NCBI GenBank assembly: GCA_947472115.1
Contig: CANIZU010000054.1
Coordinates: 1 to 10,130 of the forward strand
DNA: 10,130 nt
Source: Flavobacteriales bacterium
Lineage (GTDB): Bacteria; Bacteroidota; Bacteroidia; NS11-12g; UBA955
Direction of reading: 5' to 3'
Within the stretch, counting starts at the first letter, position 1. Each line of letters opens with the position of its first letter. A model generated the notes under the pieces. It worked only from the letters and a program-made list of their open reading frames with translations, had not been told where the DNA came from and ran no database searches. Both the position numbers and the translations under genes were made by a program. Below are positions 5,886-10,130 of this stretch, piece after piece.

Positions 5886-6383
5886 TTAAATCAGATACAA
5901 CTGAAGATCTCCAGGATCCTCATTGTTAAAAAATACATGTTCTTGCAATGTCGTTGCGATAGAAACACCCACAAAATTTGCCTGAATTGGATAATCTCTA
6001 TGTTCGCGTTGAGCTAAAAATGCAGTGCGAATAATTTCAAAGCCATGCTCATATAAATCAACCAAAACTTGCATCGCCGTACCACCTGAGTGAATTACGT
6101 CGTCCACAATAATAACTGGGGTTGACATCGCAACCATATTGGGTAAAATACCCTCCCATTTGTAATCCTCAGAGGCGTGAACATTCCCCAAGGAAATATT
6201 ACAATTCGGTAAAATGCGATCCAATTCATGGTTTAACTCGAGCGCAATCGACATCCCTCTTTCGTTAATAGCCACAAAATACAAATCTTCATGATCGGCA
6301 AAAGATTCCGCGATTTCTAAAGCCATCCGCTGAAAAATGACACAGATTTCTTGATGATTCTTTAGTTGGGTGCGGGTTGACAT
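5886..6383 (-). CDS. Type I phosphoribosyltransferase, PyrR-like
   Basis: A 165-residue type I phosphoribosyltransferase. The PRPP-binding loop is clear at residues 90-103: VIIVDDVIHSGGTA, with the two acidic residues followed by the glycine/threonine turn. A preceding FVAINERGMSIA (36-47) is the early PRPP-contact region, and FVGVSIATTLQEHV (137-150) is a C-terminal signature I associate with a Bacteroidota group near PyrR. The base substrate cannot be read from the sequence: uracil (PyrR/Upp-like) or a purine are both possible, so I give no gene symbol. PyrR proteins also regulate pyr mRNA in Firmicutes; whether this one binds RNA is unknown. It starts at ATG 6383, 26 bases after hscB, and probably belongs to the same transcript as rseP and hscB. 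A hairpin follows its stop codon. Confidence 0.85.
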   Translation of the reverse strand: MSTRTQLKNHQEICVIFQRMALEIAESFADHEDLYFVAINERGMSIALELNHELDRILPNCNISLGNVHASEDYKWEGILPNMVAMSTPVIIVDDVIHSGGTAMQVLVDLYEHGFEIIRTAFLAQREHRDYPIQANFVGVSIATTLQEHVFFNNEDPGDLQLYLI

Positions 6384-6409
6384 GGTGTGGTAAAATTACA
6401 TTGCTACGA

Positions 6410-6898
6410 TTAAATCTCCTCTATTCCATGAAAATTTTTGCGCAAACGATCCAAATATTTCGATTTTTGAAACCATTCCACCAATTCATCCAAATTGGGT
6501 GATGGGCTTTCTTTAAAAACATTCCACCCGTCCGTCAATTCCAATTCTGCTTGATCCAGCATCGCTTCAGCCCTCTCTCCAGCCGCTGCATCACCTGCAT
6601 GTTTCTCATCGATTTCATCGTTCAAACCCATCATTTCAAACAAGAAATCCTTAGGCAATCGATTTTGATTTAGATCGACGACATCCATCGAAATAAGATA
6701 TGACCTTACAATGCCGCGTGACGTGCGTAACTCCTCATAAAAACGATTAGCGAGCTCAATTACATTGATCTCTGCACTATCATCGCCTTTTAAATCGGGG
6801 TGATCTTGGCGCTGAATATCAATATATCGGACCCGAAGTTCTTTGGCATCCAAATTCAAGGATGGCGTTAGTCCAAAAAACTCGAATGCATTTTGCAT
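6410..6898 (-). CDS. hscB: HscB, J-domain co-chaperone for Fe-S cluster assembly
   Basis: A 162-residue HscB-type co-chaperone, close to the usual length of about 170. The N-terminal J-domain opens with AFEFFGLTPSLNLD and carries the essential HPD tripeptide at residues 33-35 (QRQDHPDLKG), which stimulates the ATPase of the Hsp70 partner HscA. The C-terminal helical domain, which binds the scaffold protein IscU, is marked by LPKDFLFEMMGLNDEIDE (81-98) and the final YLDRLRKNF. Roles are from family knowledge. There is no hscA, iscU or ferredoxin gene in the window, so this hscB is separated from the classical isc cluster. It starts one base after the rseP stop codon, which implies co-transcription and probable translational coupling. 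Confidence 0.93.
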   Translation of the reverse strand: MQNAFEFFGLTPSLNLDAKELRVRYIDIQRQDHPDLKGDDSAEINVIELANRFYEELRTSRGIVRSYLISMDVVDLNQNRLPKDFLFEMMGLNDEIDEKHAGDAAAGERAEAMLDQAELELTDGWNVFKESPSPNLDELVEWFQKSKYLDRLRKNFHGIEEI

Positions 6899-6899
6899 T

Positions 6900-8300
6900 T
6901 TAAATTCCCAATGCTCTGGCGATATCTACCCAGAAGGTAAACGCAACCAAAGAGAGTAAAATTACCATTCCAATGACTTGGCCTACGTACAAAACCTTCT
7001 CAGAAACAGGTCTTCTTGCGATGATTTCATACAATAAGAACATCACATGTCCGCCATCTAACGCTGGAATCGGAAGGATATTCATAAATGCAAGCACCAA
7101 ACTGAGCATCGCAGTAAGGGTCCAAAAGTTAACCCAATCCCAAGTACCACCAAACATCTGAGCAATTCCCACAGGCCCGGCCAATGATTTGGAAGCATCA
7201 GTTTTACCTGAAGCCACATTGCCCAAAGCCTTGGCATTGGCGCCTATCAAACCAAAAGAACGTGAAACACCTTTGTTCACCGATTCACCCAAACCATATT
7301 TGATGATTTTTTCATCGTTCTCAAATCCTGAAAACTTAGGTTGAAAACCAATGGTGGCATCCGCATTGACATCAACCGTTAAGACCGTGGTTTTACCCGT
7401 AGTGTCTTTCACTTGCATTTTGATTCTCTGCCCAGCGTATTTTACTAAGGTTTCTTTGAATTCAAAAAACGACAATACATCCTTGCCTTCTACTTTTTGA
7501 ATAGCATCGCCGACATCAAAGCCTGCTTTATAAGCGTTTCCGCCGCCGGTGAGTTTCCCCACAACGAACGATAAACGAGGTGCAAAGAATGGCATATCTG
7601 ACTTCTTCGACAGCAACTCATCAAAATTTTCAGGCAAAATCAAAGTGGTATCATAATAAGAATATTGAGACGATGCTGGCTGAGTTGAATCAGAACTAGC
7701 AACCATCACCAACTTCGCACGTTGGATATCAATAACCTTTTTATCAGCCATCAAGAAAGAAGGGTTACCAAATTCGGCATCCAAATTTTCTACTTTTTGA
7801 CCATTCAAAGCTACGATTCTATCACCGGTTACAAAGCCCATAGAACGAGCCACCGGACTGGCATAAATGCCACCCTTTTGATTGATTGCCTCATTCGGGA
7901 TATAGGACTCCCCCTGCGAATAGGTTAATGAAATCATCAAGAAAATTCCCAAAATCAAATTGACAGTTACCCCGCCCACCATTACAATCAAACGCTGCCA
8001 TGCCGGTTTACTGCGGAATTCCCAAGGTTGGGGCTCCGATTTCATTTGCTCGGTATCCAAACTCTCATCCATCATTCCGGCAATCTTAACGTAACCGCCC
8101 AATGGCAACCAACCCATACCGTATTCTGTATCGCCGCGTTTAAAGCTGAACAACTTAAAATTCCATGCATCAAAGAACAAAAAGAACTTCTCGATGCGAA
8201 TACCAAATGCTCTGGCGGCCCAATAATGACCAAATTCGTGCAAGGTAATTAGAATCGATAAAGCTAAAATAAACTGTGCGGCCGTAATTAGTATTTCCAT
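6900..8300 (-). CDS. rseP: RseP-family site-2 intramembrane metalloprotease
   Basis: A 466-residue inner-membrane zinc protease of the site-2 protease family. The first membrane helix carries HEFGH at residues 21-25, giving two zinc-binding His and the catalytic Glu. The third zinc ligand lies in PIPALDGGH (410-418), in a C-terminal membrane segment. Other family marks are GMGWLPLGGYVKIAGMMDES (61-80), the second membrane segment RLIVMVGGVTVNLILGIFLM (103-122), and two PDZ domains: about 147-200 (SPVARSMGFVTGDRIVALNG) and about 245-310 (AYKAGFDVGDAIQKVEG). In other bacteria this enzyme cleaves anti-sigma factors after a first cut by DegS-like proteases, or clears signal-peptide remnants; its target here is unknown. 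ATG 8300 is preceded by a good -7 element. hscB follows one base after its stop. Confidence 0.96.
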   Translation of the reverse strand: MEILITAAQFILALSILITLHEFGHYWAARAFGIRIEKFFLFFDAWNFKLFSFKRGDTEYGMGWLPLGGYVKIAGMMDESLDTEQMKSEPQPWEFRSKPAWQRLIVMVGGVTVNLILGIFLMISLTYSQGESYIPNEAINQKGGIYASPVARSMGFVTGDRIVALNGQKVENLDAEFGNPSFLMADKKVIDIQRAKLVMVASSDSTQPASSQYSYYDTTLILPENFDELLSKKSDMPFFAPRLSFVVGKLTGGGNAYKAGFDVGDAIQKVEGKDVLSFFEFKETLVKYAGQRIKMQVKDTTGKTTVLTVDVNADATIGFQPKFSGFENDEKIIKYGLGESVNKGVSRSFGLIGANAKALGNVASGKTDASKSLAGPVGIAQMFGGTWDWVNFWTLTAMLSLVLAFMNILPIPALDGGHVMFLLYEIIARRPVSEKVLYVGQVIGMVILLSLVAFTFWVDIARALGI

Positions 8301-8313
8301 AAATTTATGTTTT

Positions 8314-8335
8314 ACAAAGATAGTTTATTCTTTGT
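8314..8335. repeat. Inverted repeat overlapping the rseP -7 element
   Basis: ACAAAGA (8314-8320) and TCTTTGT (8329-8335) are perfect 7-bp arms around an 8-base spacer. The left arm lies within the predicted -7 element, which is how an operator for a dimeric regulator could be placed. No regulator for it can be named from this window. Confidence 0.55.
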
Positions 8336-8349
8336 CGATGCTCACCAAA
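8315..8349 (-). promoter_or_regulatory. Putative promoter of the rseP operon
   Basis: On the minus strand TATCTTTG (8322-8315) fits the TAnnTTTG -7 consensus exactly, and TTTG (8349-8346) lies 23 bases upstream as a possible -33 element, at the upper end of the usual spacing. The predicted transcript start leaves a leader of roughly ten bases before ATG 8300. Its presence suggests that rseP is transcribed separately from the acetyltransferase gene. Confidence 0.55.
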
Positions 8350-8370
8350 ATCGGGGAAAACTCTATTCGC

Positions 8371-8817
8371 TTAGACGAAGGCCTTCTCCATACGATGATG
8401 CGGAATCCCAACCTCTTCAAATTGATCTCCCACAATATAATAACCGAGCGATAAATAGAAATCCAGGGCAGAATCTCGAGCATGTAGAACCATTTTTTGC
8501 TTACCCATTTCGATGGCTTTCGCTTCTGCCAAGGCAACCATACGCGCACCGACTTTATTTCTACGGTATTTGTTGGCGACTGCTACCTGCCTCATTTTCA
8601 GATCATTGCCGGCTTCTGTAAGTATCATACAGCCCACCAACCAGTCGCCGTGATTGGCCACCAAATGTATATCACCCTTCTCCTCCGGGAAAATCGCGGG
8701 ATCAAATATCATTCCCAAAGGCTTGCGCAAAACATCATGTCGCAACGCCAAGGACTGGATATATTTCATCGATCCCCATTCGATAAATGCCAATTCGATA
8801 TGTGGCCCATTCTCCAT
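8371..8817 (-). CDS. GNAT family N-acetyltransferase
   Basis: A 148-residue single-domain GNAT acetyltransferase that transfers an acetyl group from acetyl-CoA to an unidentified acceptor. The N-terminus has ALRHDVLRKPLG (residues 24-35), typical of the ElaA/YjcF-like group. The acetyl-CoA-binding motif A is MRQVAVANKYRRNKVGARMV (75-94), with the R/Q-x-x-G/A loop represented by YRRNKVG. The motif B region is VLHARDSALDFYLSLGY (110-126), where the late Tyr usually acts as general acid. I chose ATG 8817 over an in-frame GTG at 8847: it gives a normal N-terminus, leaves a 10-base gap after maeB, and avoids a 20-base overlap with it. Tight spacing implies co-transcription with maeB. The 70 bases after it hold the rseP promoter. 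Confidence 0.88.
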   Translation of the reverse strand: MENGPHIELAFIEWGSMKYIQSLALRHDVLRKPLGMIFDPAIFPEEKGDIHLVANHGDWLVGCMILTEAGNDLKMRQVAVANKYRRNKVGARMVALAEAKAIEMGKQKMVLHARDSALDFYLSLGYYIVGDQFEEVGIPHHRMEKAFV

Positions 8818-8827
8818 GATAAAACCC

Positions 8828-10130
8828 TTATTTATCCTGCGCTTCACCCACCGCCAAGGCCACCATATTCACGATTTCGCGAACTGATGAACTGTGGTGA
8901 AGGATGTGGACCGACTTCTTAAATCCTAACAACACAGGACCAATTGCCTCCATATTACCCATGCTTCTCATGATTTGATACACCGCATTTCCGGTACTCA
9001 AGCCACTAAATATGAATACGTTAGCCGACTTATCTCCCAACTTATTAAACGGAAACCTTCTGCTTCTCAAATCACCATCGATTGCATAAACCGGCTGCAT
9101 CTCTCCATCCACCAAAATATCAGGTCGATCCGCATGTAAACGTTTAACCACCTTTTGCATCATTAAAGGATATTTACCCGCTGAACTACCAAAATTGGAA
9201 TACGAAATCAATGCGATGCGTGGTTCAATTTGAAACGACTTCACCCGATCATGAACCAATCCAACCATCTCGTAAACAGAATCTTCATCTATATCGATGT
9301 TCACCGTAGTATCGGCAAAAAACACGGGTCCTGATTTAGCCATCATAATATGCATTCCCGCCACCCGATGAGTAGTTGAAACCATCCCTATACAATCCAG
9401 CGCAGGTCTCAAAGCAATGGGATAATTCCTTGTCAAACCGCTAATAAAGGCATCCGCCTTTCCATTTTCCACCATCATCGAACCAAAATAATTTCGATTT
9501 CGCATTTGATATTCAGCTTCAAATCCCGTGAGTCCTTTCCTACTGCGCTTTTGGAACAGCATTTCGCCATATTCCTTTAACTGTTCCTCCTGTTTTCTTG
9601 GGTCGATCATCACCACACCCGGAATCTCAATGAAATTCTCATCCATCATTTTCTGAATGGCCTCAGGGTTGCCCAATAAAATCGGTTCGCAAATTCCGTC
9701 GCGTTTGGCAATTTCTGCCGCTTTCAAGATGCGAATATGATCGGCTTCTGCAAAAACAACGCGCTTGGGATTGGTTTTCGCTTTGGTCATCAAACGGTTC
9801 ACGAAGTCATTGTCGATGCCTAACCGCTGTCTTAACTGCGCATTATAGCCTTCCCAATCCGTAATCGGATTCTTGGCCACACCGCTATCCATGGCCGCTT
9901 TTGCCACCGCCGGAGCTACAGTTGTTAGCAATCGAGGATCCATCGGCTTAGGAATGATATACTGCGGTCCAAAACTCAAATTCTTTTCATTATATGCCAT
10001 CATCACACTCTCTGGCACGGGCTGCATCGCCAAGTCAGCAATGGCTCGAACCGCAGCGAGCTTCATTTCTTCATTGATCTCCGTTGCTCTAACGTCCAAT
10101 GCGCCGCGGAAAATGAAAGGGAATCCTAAA
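8828..10130 (-). CDS. maeB: NADP-type malic enzyme with phosphotransacetylase-like domain, 5' end cut by window edge
   Basis: The frame is open to the right edge, so only the C-terminal 433 residues of a protein that is normally about 750-760 long are visible. The first part is the end of the malic-enzyme NAD(P)-binding domain (FIFRGALDVRATEINEEMK, then IIPKPMDPRLL and AVAKAAMDSGVAKNPI). From about visible residue 120 (RVVFAEADHIRILKAAEIAK) the phosphate acetyltransferase-like domain follows, running to the C-terminus (VFIFSGLSTGNAVYQIM, AIGPVLLGF). Malic enzyme converts malate to pyruvate and CO2 with reduction of NAD(P)+. In enteric MaeB the extra domain is regulatory, responding to acetyl-CoA. 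Here the segment matching the phosphotransacetylase active site reads HILHHSSSVREIV and appears to lack the catalytic Ser-Arg and Asp, consistent with a non-catalytic sensor. The acetyltransferase gene follows after 10 bases. Confidence 0.95.
   Translation of the reverse strand, partial: LGFPFIFRGALDVRATEINEEMKLAAVRAIADLAMQPVPESVMMAYNEKNLSFGPQYIIPKPMDPRLLTTVAPAVAKAAMDSGVAKNPITDWEGYNAQLRQRLGIDNDFVNRLMTKAKTNPKRVVFAEADHIRILKAAEIAKRDGICEPILLGNPEAIQKMMDENFIEIPGVVMIDPRKQEEQLKEYGEMLFQKRSRKGLTGFEAEYQMRNRNYFGSMMVENGKADAFISGLTRNYPIALRPALDCIGMVSTTHRVAGMHIMMAKSGPVFFADTTVNIDIDEDSVYEMVGLVHDRVKSFQIEPRIALISYSNFGSSAGKYPLMMQKVVKRLHADRPDILVDGEMQPVYAIDGDLRSRRFPFNKLGDKSANVFIFSGLSTGNAVYQIMRSMGNMEAIGPVLLGFKKSVHILHHSSSVREIVNMVALAVGEAQDK

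Noticed and set aside
8818..8847. GTG 8847 as start of the acetyltransferase
   Set aside because: It would overlap maeB by 20 bases and add ten residues (MKRRINKGFI) not typical of the family; ATG 8817 fits better.
8497..8922. A plus-strand frame of 141 codons opposite the acetyltransferase and maeB end
   Set aside because: It overlaps two recognisable genes on the other strand and shows no domain; a shadow frame.

Overview
The window looks like chromosomal DNA of a member of the Bacteroidota. Three things point that way: a secreted protein ending in a gliding-motility-type (type B) C-terminal sorting domain of the type IX secretion system (T9SS); several TAnnTTTG -7 promoter elements with little sign of Shine-Dalgarno sequences; and Bacteroidota-style versions of dihydroorotase, the DUF58 protein and the DUF2400 protein. 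Base composition is moderately AT-rich throughout. No tRNA, rRNA, CRISPR array, insertion sequence or phage gene is visible. Coding density is high and no gap exceeds about 115 bases.

Left part, plus strand (1-1936): the 3' part of a DUF2400/TIGR02757 gene cut by the left edge, a classical thioredoxin (trxA), a strong intrinsic terminator, and a DUF58/von Willebrand A-like protein whose start is uncertain. The DUF58 gene converges on dihydroorotase, and the two stop codons overlap inside a perfect 14-bp palindrome.

Middle, minus strand (1933-5806): dihydroorotase (pyrC), with a promoter that appears to lie right against its start codon, and upstream of it an 829-residue secreted T9SS protein. 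That protein has a signal peptide, a Bacteroidota-specific N-terminal region, a PKD domain, five tandem Ig-like repeats of about 70 residues, and the type B sorting domain.

Right part, minus strand (5886-10130): in transcription order, a malic enzyme (maeB, cut by the right edge; its C-terminal phosphotransacetylase-like domain is visible) followed 10 bases later by a GNAT acetyltransferase. After a promoter-like region with an inverted repeat comes a compact set rseP - hscB - phosphoribosyltransferase, with gaps of 1 and 26 bases. These genes serve envelope stress proteolysis, Fe-S cluster assembly and nucleotide metabolism, so they look like co-transcribed housekeeping genes rather than one pathway.

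I found no convincing undescribed multi-gene system. The points worth checking are a possible HhH-GPD glycosylase-like active site in the DUF2400 protein, Gln in place of a metal-binding His in dihydroorotase, apparent loss of phosphotransacetylase catalytic residues in MaeB, the uncertain DUF58 start, and two promoters close enough to the start codon to suggest leaderless or very short-leader mRNAs.
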